Source of the DNA: Bacteroidota bacterium | GTDB taxonomy: Bacteria > Bacteroidota > Bacteroidia > Bacteroidales > F082 | DNA: 34,925 nucleotides | Assembly (NCBI GenBank): GCA_018816765.1 | Contig: JAHIUX010000020.1 | Coordinates: forward strand, 1-34,925 | Reading direction: 5' to 3' | Shown: positions 1 to 10,848 of the stretch, one piece after another | Position numbering within the stretch: the stretch's first letter is position 1 | How the letters are laid out: every line of letters starts with the position of its first letter | Position numbers and translations under genes: made by a program | Notes under the pieces: model-generated | Seen by the model: the letters and a program-made list of their open reading frames with translations, nothing else | Database searches by the model: none | Told to the model about the DNA's origin: nothing

Positions 1-1762
1 AACGCAACATGTCCATTACTCCAACGATGGGTATGGCCACCTTGAAAAGCTCCGGACGTTGGGTCATGCAAGCGCCAACCAGTAAGCCGCCGTTGGAGCC
101 GCCCAGAATGGCAATTTTGTCTGGCCTGGTATATTTTTCAGCGATCAGGAATTCGGCTGCCCCGATGAAATCGTCAAATACATTCTGTTTGCTGAGTTTT
201 GTGCCGGCCTTGTGCCATGCTTCACCATATTCGCCACCACCACGCAGGTTTACGGTGACATAAACGCCTCCCTGTTCAAGAAACGGAAGACGTGATATCG
301 AGAAAGAAGGAGTCAGGCTGATGTTGAAACCGCCATAACCATACAGCAAAACAGGGTTGTTGCCGTTTTTGACCAGTCCTTTTTTGTAGACAAGGAACAT
401 AGGAATTTTGGTGCCATCCTTGCTTGGATAAAAAACCTGCTCAGTGGTGTAGGCTTCCGGATCGAAATCAACATCGCTTTTAGTATACACAGCGGAGGTA
501 TGGCTGTCCATATTGTAGGTGTAGACACTCGATGGGAAGGTAAAAGAGGTGAATCCAAAAAACGCAAGCGAATCACCCTTTTCGCCACTGAACCCGGCAA
601 GTGTTCCGATGGCTGGCAGGGTCATTTCTTTGACCATTGCCCCGGTATAATCATAAAAATAGGCTTTGCTGTAGGCATCTTCGAGGTATTCGGCCAGCAT
701 CAGTTCGCCAACCATGCTCACCGACTGCAATACGTTTTTCGATTCCGGAATGATCACCTGCCAGTTCTCACGGGCAGGATTTGCTGGATCAACGAGTACC
801 AGATGCTGCATAGGTGCGCCGTCGTTTGTCTGAATCAGGATTTTGCCATCGATATGATCAACAACAGAATAATCGTATTCGAAACCATTTGCCAGCTTAA
901 CGAAAGTCGGGTTTTTTGCTTGCAGGTCTTTGATATACAAGGCGTTTCCGCTGGTTGACTGCGATTCGCCAATGATCAGAAAGCGATCGTCCTCGGTGAG
1001 TTGAGCGTAGAAATTGCGTTGTGGATTCACCTTATCCTGGAAAATAATTTCATCAGCCGATTGGGCTGTTCCAAGCTTGTGGTAAAAAACCTTATGGAAT
1101 TCATTGCTTCCCGAGAGGGCCTGTCCAGGAGCCGGTGCATCGTATGCACTGTAGAAAAATCCATCGCCATACCACGAAATGCCTGAGAATTTCACCCAGT
1201 TGATGGTGTCGGGAAGCATACTGCGGTCATCAATCTTCATCACCACAATTTCGCTCCAGTCGCTTCCACCGCGGCTGATGGAGTAGGCCAGCAACTTGCC
1301 ATCTTTCGACGGACTCATGCCAGCCAGGGCAATGGTGCCATCCTCCGAAAGCTTGTTCGGATCGAGCAGCAACTGTGGTTCAGCATCGATGCTTTCCTGC
1401 ATATAAAGTACACCCTGGTTCTGCAAACCATCATTTTTTGAGAAGAAATACCTGTTGCCTTTTTTGAATGGAACACCGTATTTCGGGTAGTTCCAGATTG
1501 TTTCTAACCTTGTTTTCAAGGCATCACGAAACGGAATCTTTGACAAATAATCGCCTGTGATTTTGTTTTCTGCAGCAACCCATTCAGCCGTTTCGGCCGA
1601 ATTGTCGTCTTCGAGCCAGCGGTATGGGTCAGCTACCTGTTTACCAAAATAGGTATCGGTTTGATCGCCCCGGCTAGCAACGGGGTAGTTGATTTTTTCG
1701 GGGCCACATGAAGTCATCACTGCACCAAATAAGATGAATAATCCAACATAATTTTTTCTCAT
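1..1762 (-). CDS. Prolyl oligopeptidase family serine peptidase (S9A), 3' end cut by window edge
   Basis: The protein hydrolyses peptides on the C-terminal side of proline, probably in the periplasm. The reading frame runs from ATG at 1762 to the window edge (about 587 residues visible). The N-terminus MRKNYVGLFILFGAVMTSCG is a signal peptide ending in a lipobox-like TSCG, so it may be a lipoprotein. The segment DPYRWLEDD near residue 45 is the typical start of the S9A beta-propeller domain. The hydrolase domain follows, with GGSNGGLLVG carrying the nucleophile Ser556, close to the position of the nucleophile in classical prolyl oligopeptidases. The catalytic Asp and His lie beyond the window. 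Family members are about 700 residues, so roughly 110-130 are missing. It is transcribed away from nothing else visible; a -7 box lies 53 bp upstream. Family assignment is firm, substrate is inferred. Confidence 0.93.
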   Translation of the reverse strand, partial: MRKNYVGLFILFGAVMTSCGPEKINYPVASRGDQTDTYFGKQVADPYRWLEDDNSAETAEWVAAENKITGDYLSKIPFRDALKTRLETIWNYPKYGVPFKKGNRYFFSKNDGLQNQGVLYMQESIDAEPQLLLDPNKLSEDGTIALAGMSPSKDGKLLAYSISRGGSDWSEIVVMKIDDRSMLPDTINWVKFSGISWYGDGFFYSAYDAPAPGQALSGSNEFHKVFYHKLGTAQSADEIIFQDKVNPQRNFYAQLTEDDRFLIIGESQSTSGNALYIKDLQAKNPTFVKLANGFEYDYSVVDHIDGKILIQTNDGAPMQHLVLVDPANPARENWQVIIPESKNVLQSVSMVGELMLAEYLEDAYSKAYFYDYTGAMVKEMTLPAIGTLAGFSGEKGDSLAFFGFTSFTFPSSVYTYNMDSHTSAVYTKSDVDFDPEAYTTEQVFYPSKDGTKIPMFLVYKKGLVKNGNNPVLLYGYGGFNISLTPSFSISRLPFLEQGGVYVTVNLRGGGEYGEAWHKAGTKLSKQNVFDDFIGAAEFLIAEKYTRPDKIAILGGSNGGLLVGACMTQRPELFKVAIPIVGVMDMLR

Positions 1763-1814
1763 GATTTTTTATCCGGTTAATTTAAGGAATCTTGTTTCTT
1801 AAAACAATTTTTCA

Positions 1815-1822
1815 CAAAATTA
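1815..1822 (-). promoter_or_regulatory. Bacteroidetes-type -7 box for the prolyl oligopeptidase
   Basis: The minus strand reads TAATTTTG, an exact match to TAnnTTTG, which would start transcription about 45 bases before the ATG at 1762. I see no convincing TTTG at -33. The rest of 1763-1966 holds nothing I can name. Confidence 0.5.
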
Positions 1823-1966
1823 ATGAATTCGTTTGAAAGTAAACATCTTGAGAACTACTTCTGCATCGCTGATTTTTACCAAATTGTTGAAAGTATGCTT
1901 ACTAACTTTCTTTCAAATCAGATTTAATAAATGAAGGCTTGTGATTGATGCAGGATTCAGGCCATG

Positions 1967-3304
1967 TCAATTCCGGCTGATGACTTTTTTGGTTTTCCAT
2001 TTTCCTGTTCTGAAGTAGAAAAACGAGAAAATGGCGCCGATGGCCCAGGCAATCGGAATTCCCCACCAGATGCCTTCAGGGCCCATATGTTGTGCCAGAA
2101 ACCATGAAATCGGGATGCGGATGACCCAGAGTGAAAACAAGGTGACAAACATGGGGATAAGGGTGTCGCCAGCACCACGAAGCACACCATTGTATACAAA
2201 CATGGTCGAGAAAACAATGTAAAAAGGACTCACGATAAAGAGGTATTTCTTCCCTTCTTCAACGACACCCATATCGCTTGTAAACAGCTGCATGATGGCT
2301 CCCGGCAGAAGCCATGCCAACAAGGTTACGGCAATCGAAATGATTGCAGTCATGCGCAGGGTTGCATTTAGCCCAAACCTTACGCGCTCCTGTTTGCCTG
2401 CGCCAATATTTTGCCCTACGAAGGAGGAAAGGGCTGCAGCGAAATTCATTGCAGGCAGACTGGCAAATGAATCGATGCGCATAGCTACGGCATAGGCTGC
2501 AATCACGTTGGTGCCAAACATATTCACCACCTTATACAGCGCCAGCATGCCTACAGCAACAAAGGTCTGCTGAAAGCCTGTTGGCAGGCCGATCTGCATG
2601 CTTCTCTTAAAAATGTCACGGTCGAAACGCATTTTCAGTGCGTTGAACTTCATTACCGGGTTGTATTTATTCAGGTACCAGATGAGCGAGAAGAAAGCTC
2701 CGGCCTGTGAAATAACGGTTGCCACAGCCACACCCTCAATGCCCCAACCAAATACAACAACAAATAGCAGGTCGAGTAACACATTCATGATCGTCGACAC
2801 AATGAGAAAATAGAGGGGTGTTTTGGAGTCGCCGATGCCGCGCAACATGGCGCTTGTGCCCTGGAAACCAAAGAAAAATACAAAGCCGGTGGCGTACACA
2901 TTAAAATACAGGCTCGCCTGAGGGATGATGTCTTCGGGAAGGTCGATCATCCTGAAGATGGCCGAGCTGCTTATAATACCAACAACAGTAATGAGCAAAG
3001 AAGCGATGAAAAGGAAGATATACATCGTATCGATGGTCTTGTACACCCTGGCCATGTCTTTGGCCCCATAATATTGGGCGACAATGATTGTTCCGCCAGT
3101 AGCTACCCCAATGATCAGGCTGATGAGTGTGAAAATGAGTGGAAAACTGGCGCCAACAGCAGCCAGTGCTTCATTGCCAAGGTAACGGCCAATGATAATG
3201 CTGTCGACAATATTGTAAAACTGCTGAAAGATGTTCCCGTACAGCATGGGCAGCGCAAAACTCAGGATGAGCTTCCCTTCTTTCCCAACAGTGAGGTCTT
3301 TCAT
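1967..3304 (-). CDS. MATE family efflux transporter
   Basis: A 445-residue multidrug/toxin (MATE) exporter of the inner membrane, driven by a Na+ or H+ gradient. The start is ATG at 3304 (MKDLTVGKEGKLILSFALPM), which gives the family's usual length and N-terminus. An in-frame extension to 3622 exists but would run through the RNase P RNA gene and is discarded. About twelve hydrophobic helices are visible. The opening PMLYGNIFQQFYNIVDSIIIG and the later GFQGTSAMLRGIGDSKTPL are characteristic of the family, and the second half repeats the pattern (NGVLRGAGDTLIPM). It diverges from rnpB with back-to-back promoters. Substrate cannot be told from sequence. Confidence 0.93.
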   Translation of the reverse strand: MKDLTVGKEGKLILSFALPMLYGNIFQQFYNIVDSIIIGRYLGNEALAAVGASFPLIFTLISLIIGVATGGTIIVAQYYGAKDMARVYKTIDTMYIFLFIASLLITVVGIISSSAIFRMIDLPEDIIPQASLYFNVYATGFVFFFGFQGTSAMLRGIGDSKTPLYFLIVSTIMNVLLDLLFVVVFGWGIEGVAVATVISQAGAFFSLIWYLNKYNPVMKFNALKMRFDRDIFKRSMQIGLPTGFQQTFVAVGMLALYKVVNMFGTNVIAAYAVAMRIDSFASLPAMNFAAALSSFVGQNIGAGKQERVRFGLNATLRMTAIISIAVTLLAWLLPGAIMQLFTSDMGVVEEGKKYLFIVSPFYIVFSTMFVYNGVLRGAGDTLIPMFVTLFSLWVIRIPISWFLAQHMGPEGIWWGIPIAWAIGAIFSFFYFRTGKWKTKKVISRN

Positions 3305-3348
3305 GGCAGGGTGTAGTTTATCGGAAGTTGGTTTTTGGAAACAGGCAG

Positions 3349-3356
3349 CAAAAGTA
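3349..3356 (-). promoter_or_regulatory. -7 box of the MATE gene
   Basis: The minus strand reads TACTTTTG, an exact TAnnTTTG match 45 bp upstream of the MATE ATG. It lies back to back with the rnpB promoter about 40 bp away. Confidence 0.5.
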
Positions 3357-3392
3357 CAAAATATTGAACAGGAGACGGGTGCTGATTTTGAG

Positions 3393-3400
3393 TATCTTTG
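3393..3400 (+). promoter_or_regulatory. -7 box of rnpB
   Basis: TATCTTTG matches TAnnTTTG exactly and sits immediately before the first helix of RNase P RNA, putting the transcript start near 3404. A TTG at 3364-3366 is 26 bp upstream, a little far for the -33 element. Confidence 0.6.
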
Positions 3401-3812
3401 CAGCCTGGCAGTGGTCGTTGTCGCGTCACACGCAGGTGTTTTCACCTGCCTGGCGAGGAAAGTCGGGACAGCACAGGGCACCATACTTCCTAACGGGAAG
3501 GTCTCTTGAAGAAGGGAACAGAGAGGGCCACAGAAAATTACCGCCCCGTTGTCGGAAGACGACGGAGTAAGGGTGAAAATGTGAGGTAAGAGCTCACAGC
3601 GGCAGTTGGCGACAACTGCCACGGGTAAACCTTATGGGCTGCAAGGCCAAATATGCCGGTAGGGCCTGATGTTTCAGGTCCAATAAGTTGCCCGCTTAAT
3701 GCCGGTGGGTAGGCTGCTAGAGCCGGTTGGTGACAGCCGGCCCAGATAAATGACAATGGTCTGCCAATGGCAGATAACAGAATCCTGCTTACAAACTGCT
3801 ACTACAGGCTGC
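3401..3812 (+). ncRNA. rnpB: RNase P RNA (bacterial class A)
   Basis: The catalytic RNA that trims the 5' leader of pre-tRNAs. The universally conserved 5' core GAGGAAAGTCGGGACAGCAC starts at about 3455, followed by the AGGGC that continues the CR-I region. Near the 3' end AGATAAATGACAATGGTC (about 3744-3761) and ACAGAATCCTGCTTACA (3777-3793) are the conserved CR-V and post-P4 strand. The terminal helix P1 can be drawn between GCAGCCTGGCAGT (3400-3412) and ACTGCT...AGGCTGC (3795-3812). The length of about 410 nt is within the normal range. The exact ends are inferred from P1 and the promoter. Open frames crossing it in both directions are shadows. Confidence 0.96.
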
Positions 3813-3835
3813 AATGTCACATTGCAGCCTGTTTT
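3805..3835 (+). terminator. Rho-independent terminator of rnpB
   Basis: CAGGCTGCAATG (3805-3816), a three-base loop and the perfect complement CATTGCAGCCTG (3820-3831) are followed by TTTT. The left arm overlaps the 3' strand of helix P1 of RNase P RNA. Confidence 0.85.
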
Positions 3836-3952
3836 GCAATATCCGGGCGCCTTTGCCGTTTTTACAACATCGGTTTGTTGAAAAGTATTCTGCAGCCCGG
3901 CAACAGAGAGAACCCAAATGAATACATTTATCGCAATAAAGTCAAAAACCAC

Positions 3953-6900
3953 ATGATCAAAACGAGATTTAACTGTACGCTGATTATCATTTTGTTGTCG
4001 GGATTGCTGGCTGGAACTGTGCAGGCACAACAGACCGTTTATTTCGATAATCCGGACCAGATGTACCGCGAAGCCGTCGAATTATTCGATAACGATCTTT
4101 TTGAGGCTGCGCAGCAAAAATTTGCCGGGTTGCAACAATTGCTCAGCGACAAGCAATCGATGTATTATGTCGATGCCGCATATTATGACGTTGTCTGCGC
4201 CATTGAGCTGAACCAGGCCGATGCATCGGAAAAGGTGAAAACTTTTGCCGACACTTACCGCTCAAGCCGATGGATGCCGAAAATAACCCTGTTGCAGGCC
4301 AGGGTGTTGTTTAACGAAAATAATTATCAGCAGGCACTCAATGCCTTCAAGAAAGTGAGCCCCGCCGGCCTTTCGCGTGGCGAAAGGAATGAATATTTCT
4401 TTAAAACAGGCTATGCCCAGATGCGTACCAATGATGCCGACAGGGCACTGGTGAATTTTGGAAAGGTGAAGGAGGAGAAAAGCATCTATCAGATTCCGGC
4501 AACATATTACTACGCCCACCTGCAATACACCAAAGGCAAATATGATGAGGCACTGAAGCATTTCAAACGCCTTGAGAACGACCGGACCTACAGCAAGCTG
4601 ATGCCGGTGTACATCATGCAGATCTATTATCAGACGGGTGAGTACGACAAAGTCATTGCCATGGGCGATCAGGTGATGAATACTGCCGACAGCAAACGCA
4701 AGGCCGATATCGCCCAGATGATGGCCGAATCCTATTACAAAAGAGAAAACTACGCCAAAGCCCTTGAATATTACACCATTTTTGAACAAAGCTCGCGCAG
4801 GCAGCTTAGCCGCGATGACCAATACCAGGTTGCGCTGACAAAGTTCAAGATGGGAAAATACAAGGAAGCCATCAATAACTTTCAGCAGGCTGTCGGAAAA
4901 GACGATGCACTTACACAAGGTGCATATTATCACCTTGGTAGGTGCTATTATGAAACCGATCAGGCCAATTTTGCCCGCAACGCCTTCCTCTCAGCTTCAA
5001 AATCAAATGCCGATCCGCAACTGAGCGAAGACGCGCTGTTTAACTATGCCCGGCTGAGTATCGAAGCCGGAGCTGACCCGTATAACGAAGCGGTTACCGC
5101 ACTCGAGAAATTTATTGCAGCTAATCCCAATTCGAACCGGAAAAGCGAAGCCTCTGGCTACGTTGTGCAGTTGTACCTGAATTCGCGTAATTACGATGCG
5201 GCGCTCAGTTCGCTCGAAAAAGTGAGAAACCGCAACAAAGAACTTAAGGCTATCTATGCGCAACTGGCTTATTCGCGTGGCATTGAGTTGTTTAACAGGG
5301 GTGACTTTAAAGGTGCCATCGGTTTCTTTGAAAAGGCCATCAACGAAAAAGCCGATGGAACCTCCACGGCCACAGCCACTTTCTGGCTGGCCGATGCCTC
5401 GCACCGCGAGAAGAATTATGCTAACGCACAGCGTTACTTCAAGGATTTTCTCTCGATGCGGGAGGCTTCAAAACTCGATGTTTACCCTTTGGCTTCCTAT
5501 AACCTTGGCTATGCCTATTTCAGCGAAAAACAGTACGCATCGGCCTTGCCTTGGTTCAGGCAGTATGTCAACGCACCCTACAGCAAACAACCGCGCCTGA
5601 CCAACGATGCATGGCTGCGCCTTGGCGATATTCAGTTTATCGGCCGTCAATATACCGAAGCTGCCAATGCCTACGATCAGGTCATCAGGGCACGCCAGCC
5701 GGAATCGGACTATGCCTATTTCCAGAAAGCACAATGCTACGGCGCACTTGGAAACTTCAGCCAGAAGGTAAGCACACTCAGTGAACTGGTGCGCGCCTAT
5801 CCCAAATCAGCTTATTACGACAACGCACTTTACGAAATGGGATCGACAAGCCTCGTTATGAATGACCCCAAGACAGCCATCATCCATTTTGACAAACTCG
5901 TAAAGGAAAGGCCACGCAGCGCATACGCCAAAGAGGCGCTCGTGAAGATGGGGCTGATTTATTACAACAACAACCAGAACGACCGAGCCATTACCACGCT
6001 GAAAAAAGTTGTTGAAGATTATCCTGGCACCGATGAGTCGCGTGAGTCGATGAACACATTGAAGTCCATCTATATGGAAATGAATCGCCTGCAGGACTTT
6101 TTTGCCTACGCAGAAAAATCAGGGGCAGTGCAGTATTCAGGCATAGAGCAGGACTCACTGGCCTTCACCATGGCGGAAAATTTTTACCAGGAAAACAGAT
6201 TTGCTGATGCACTTACAGCGCTGACAAACTACCTGAACAAATACCCGAAAGGGGCCTATATGCTGCCTGCAAACTTCTACAAAGCCCGTATCGAGCTGAA
6301 CGACAAACAGCTGGATGCAGCACTGGCAAACTTCAGGGTAGTGATCGATTTTCCGGATAACCAATACACCGACGAGGCTCTCCTCGAATCGGCACGCATC
6401 ATGTATGAACGCGAAGATTATCCCAAAGCACATGAATACTATACCCGCCTTTACAGCCTGGCTGATGAGCCGAATGTGCAGGTAGAAGCCCTCGAGGGCA
6501 AGATGAAAAGCAGCTATTTCCTGAAACGATATGACGAGGCTGTACAGGAAGCGCGCCTGCTGAAAAGCGATGAACGCACCGGCAAGCAGCAACTGTTGCA
6601 GGCCAGTTTTATCCTGGGTAAATCGCTGTTTGAACAACGCAATTTTGCTGAGGCCAGCACAGAGCTCGATATCGTGGTGAAGCAATCGAAAAATGCATTG
6701 GGCGCAGAAGCGCTGTATATGAAAGCCTTGATCAGCTATGAAAATGCAGCCTATGATGAGGCCGAAAAGCTGGCCTTCGACCTGGCCGACAAATTCGGTG
6801 CATACGACTACTGGGTGGCCAAGGGATTTATCCTGCTTGCCGATGTGTATGTGAAAAAGAACAATGTGTTCCAGGCGAAACAGACCTTGCAGAGCATCAT

Positions 6901-6967
6901 CGACAACTACAAGGGTGATGACCTGCGCAATGTTGCAACCCAAAAACTGGCCTCGCTCGGTAAATAA
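3953..6967 (+). CDS. Large tetratricopeptide-repeat protein, exported
   Basis: A 1004-residue protein. ATG at 3953 gives MIKTRFNCTLIIILLSGLLA followed by GTVQAQQ, a clear signal peptide cut after AQA; the frame is open upstream to 3767 but that part overlaps rnpB sequence. After the signal almost the whole chain is made of TPR-like helical hairpins of about 34-37 residues, with repeated patterns such as ALEYYTIFEQ, AINNFQQAV, ALPWFRQYV and AIIHFDKLV, so it is a periplasmic or outer-membrane-associated scaffold rather than an enzyme. The next gene, 23 bp downstream, encodes a beta-barrel-like protein, so the two probably act together at the outer membrane, as similar pairs do in Bacteroidetes. 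The specific role is unknown to me. Confidence 0.88.
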   Translation: MIKTRFNCTLIIILLSGLLAGTVQAQQTVYFDNPDQMYREAVELFDNDLFEAAQQKFAGLQQLLSDKQSMYYVDAAYYDVVCAIELNQADASEKVKTFADTYRSSRWMPKITLLQARVLFNENNYQQALNAFKKVSPAGLSRGERNEYFFKTGYAQMRTNDADRALVNFGKVKEEKSIYQIPATYYYAHLQYTKGKYDEALKHFKRLENDRTYSKLMPVYIMQIYYQTGEYDKVIAMGDQVMNTADSKRKADIAQMMAESYYKRENYAKALEYYTIFEQSSRRQLSRDDQYQVALTKFKMGKYKEAINNFQQAVGKDDALTQGAYYHLGRCYYETDQANFARNAFLSASKSNADPQLSEDALFNYARLSIEAGADPYNEAVTALEKFIAANPNSNRKSEASGYVVQLYLNSRNYDAALSSLEKVRNRNKELKAIYAQLAYSRGIELFNRGDFKGAIGFFEKAINEKADGTSTATATFWLADASHREKNYANAQRYFKDFLSMREASKLDVYPLASYNLGYAYFSEKQYASALPWFRQYVNAPYSKQPRLTNDAWLRLGDIQFIGRQYTEAANAYDQVIRARQPESDYAYFQKAQCYGALGNFSQKVSTLSELVRAYPKSAYYDNALYEMGSTSLVMNDPKTAIIHFDKLVKERPRSAYAKEALVKMGLIYYNNNQNDRAITTLKKVVEDYPGTDESRESMNTLKSIYMEMNRLQDFFAYAEKSGAVQYSGIEQDSLAFTMAENFYQENRFADALTALTNYLNKYPKGAYMLPANFYKARIELNDKQLDAALANFRVVIDFPDNQYTDEALLESARIMYEREDYPKAHEYYTRLYSLADEPNVQVEALEGKMKSSYFLKRYDEAVQEARLLKSDERTGKQQLLQASFILGKSLFEQRNFAEASTELDIVVKQSKNALGAEALYMKALISYENAAYDEAEKLAFDLADKFGAYDYWVAKGFILLADVYVKKNNVFQAKQTLQSIIDNYKGDDLRNVATQKLASLGK

Positions 6968-6990
6968 CCCTCAAGCTGAAAATAATACAT

Positions 6991-8688
6991 ATGAACCAAC
7001 AAAAATATACTGGCGCTATGTTGCACAAATTGATTGCCCCTGCAAGCCTTGCATTTGCTTTTTTATTGTCCGGATTACTGCAGCCATTATCCGCCCAGAC
7101 ACACAACGAAAGGGTAACCATCGTCGGGTCTTTCCAGCCGCAGCTGGATGATTTCTATAAGATCAATGTGGAGCCTGGCACTGAGCAGGCTGTTTTTCAA
7201 CATCAGGAAGTAAAGTTCACTTTCCTTGATAAAATTCAGCAAACACAAACCAGCCTTGAAACGATTCCCCCCCTGGCTGTGGTGCCTAACCGCTCATCGG
7301 AAATGTTTAACAACTATTTCCGCTTTGCGTTTGGCAGCAGCCTTTCGCCTGTTGTAGCCTTTCAGCATCAGTCGGCCTTGTCTGATAAAACCCGCTTTGG
7401 CCTTGGTCTGAGGCATTTTTCAAGCTGGAGCACAATAACCGATTATGCACCATCTGACTTCATGAAGAACGGGCTGTCGCTGGGCATTGCTCACAGCCTC
7501 CAGGATCATACGCTTGAAGCCGGACTGACCTATCAGCATGATGCCATGCGGTATTACGGGTTTAAACCCGCCGACTATGGGGTAAGCATCAATAAGGAGG
7601 ACATAGCCCAACGCTACCAGACCATTGGTTTTGAAACAAACCTGAAGAGTAACTACCAGGAAATAAGCAAACTGCATCACCGTGTTGGTTTAAAATACAC
7701 CTTTTTTAACAACAAATTCCAGACCTCGGAAAATGAGTTAAACCTCGATGCAGCCTTGCGCAAGGATTTTGAACTGTTCAGCAATGCCGGCAGCCAGGCC
7801 TTAAGTCTCGGTACCAAACTCGATTTCTATGGCAATAAAGACAGCCTGAATACTGCATCTAACGGCAGGTTCAGTCTTGTTCCAGCCTTTAGCCTCAAGG
7901 GAGAATTTTATCGCCTCAGGATCGGTCTGAGAGCCGATATGTTGTTTGGTGATTCATCCTCAACTGTTTTGGCTCCCGATATCAGTGCCGGCCTTTATAT
8001 GCTTGAAAACGCCCTCGAAGTGTATGTGTCAGTCACCGGAGGCGCTGAGCGCAATAGCTTCAGGCAGCTGGCCGGTGAAAATCCGTTTATTGCACCAATC
8101 ATTCCTCTGGGCTGGGAAAAAACAAGCCTGAGGTTTAAGGCGGGAGCCAAGGCCGGATTTATCAAAAACCTCGACCTGAACGCCGCTGTTTCCTATGCCA
8201 AAACAAACCTGCCTTTCTTTGTTACCGACTCAACAGCAATTTATGCAAACAGGTTCACCCTTGTTTACGACAAAACATCCGTCTTTTCGTTTACTGCTGA
8301 TGCCGCCTACCGGTTGAACGAAATAATGGCCTTTGGCGGCCAGCTGAAGCTGACCCAATACAAGCCTGAGAACCTGACGAAGGCATGGCACAAGCCGGGT
8401 TTTGAATTTCTCGGAACCATCGAAGTCAGCCCGATCGACAAACTGCACATCAGCGGGTCGGTTCAGCTCACCGGAACACGTTATGCCCCAACATACCTGG
8501 CCGGAGTGGAGACCGTCCATGAACTGGATCCCCTTGTCGACATGAATGCAGGCGCGGCATACAACATCAGCGATCAACTGAGCGTTTTTGCCGAGCTGAA
8601 TAACCTCTTTGGTGCCAACTACCAGCGCTTTTACCATTACCCTGTTCAAGGCTTGCAACTCTTTGGTGGACTGTCGTATAAGTTCTGA
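6991..8688 (+). CDS. Outer-membrane beta-barrel protein, TonB-receptor-like without plug
   Basis: A 565-residue exported protein. The start at 6991 (MNQQKYTGAMLHKLIAPASL) precedes the hydrophobic stretch LAFAFLLSGLLQPLSAQ; ATG at 7018 is an equally plausible start that gives a shorter, more typical signal peptide. The mature part is rich in alternating amphipathic strands with aromatic ends, for example FRFAFGSSLSPVVAFQHQ, and the C-terminus has ISDQLSVFAELNNLFGANYQ followed by GGLSYKF ending in Phe. This resembles the last strands of TonB-dependent receptors and signals BAM insertion. I see no plug domain or TonB box. It lies 23 bp after the TPR gene and is very likely cotranscribed. Ligand or partner unknown. 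Confidence 0.75.
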   Translation: MNQQKYTGAMLHKLIAPASLAFAFLLSGLLQPLSAQTHNERVTIVGSFQPQLDDFYKINVEPGTEQAVFQHQEVKFTFLDKIQQTQTSLETIPPLAVVPNRSSEMFNNYFRFAFGSSLSPVVAFQHQSALSDKTRFGLGLRHFSSWSTITDYAPSDFMKNGLSLGIAHSLQDHTLEAGLTYQHDAMRYYGFKPADYGVSINKEDIAQRYQTIGFETNLKSNYQEISKLHHRVGLKYTFFNNKFQTSENELNLDAALRKDFELFSNAGSQALSLGTKLDFYGNKDSLNTASNGRFSLVPAFSLKGEFYRLRIGLRADMLFGDSSSTVLAPDISAGLYMLENALEVYVSVTGGAERNSFRQLAGENPFIAPIIPLGWEKTSLRFKAGAKAGFIKNLDLNAAVSYAKTNLPFFVTDSTAIYANRFTLVYDKTSVFSFTADAAYRLNEIMAFGGQLKLTQYKPENLTKAWHKPGFEFLGTIEVSPIDKLHISGSVQLTGTRYAPTYLAGVETVHELDPLVDMNAGAAYNISDQLSVFAELNNLFGANYQRFYHYPVQGLQLFGGLSYKF

Positions 8689-8782
8689 GCCTAAATCCGT
8701 CATTGTGATGGTTTTGCATGCATGATGCCCGGTTGAAAACAGCCTCCGTTTGTTGATAACTTGCCGGGCTTATTGTGTATGA

Positions 8783-10812
<2,030 letters not shown>

Positions 10813-10826
10813 TCCGTCGATTGTAT

Positions 10827-10834
10827 TAACTTTG
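10827..10834 (+). promoter_or_regulatory. -7 box before the GH31 gene
   Basis: TAACTTTG is an exact TAnnTTTG match in the 36-bp gap after gyrB. It ends only 14 bp before the ATG at 10849, so the transcript would have a very short leader. No clear -33 element falls in the end of gyrB. Confidence 0.4.
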
Positions 10835-10848
10835 GCAAAAGACTTCCC

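Noticed and set aside
3305-3622. N-terminal extension of the MATE frame to 551 residues
   Set aside because: It runs antisense through the RNase P RNA gene and adds about 106 residues with no MATE-like sequence; ATG at 3304 gives the normal length.
3767-3952. Upstream extension of the TPR protein frame
   Set aside because: It begins inside the 3' part of rnpB, and would bury the signal peptide that starts at 3953.
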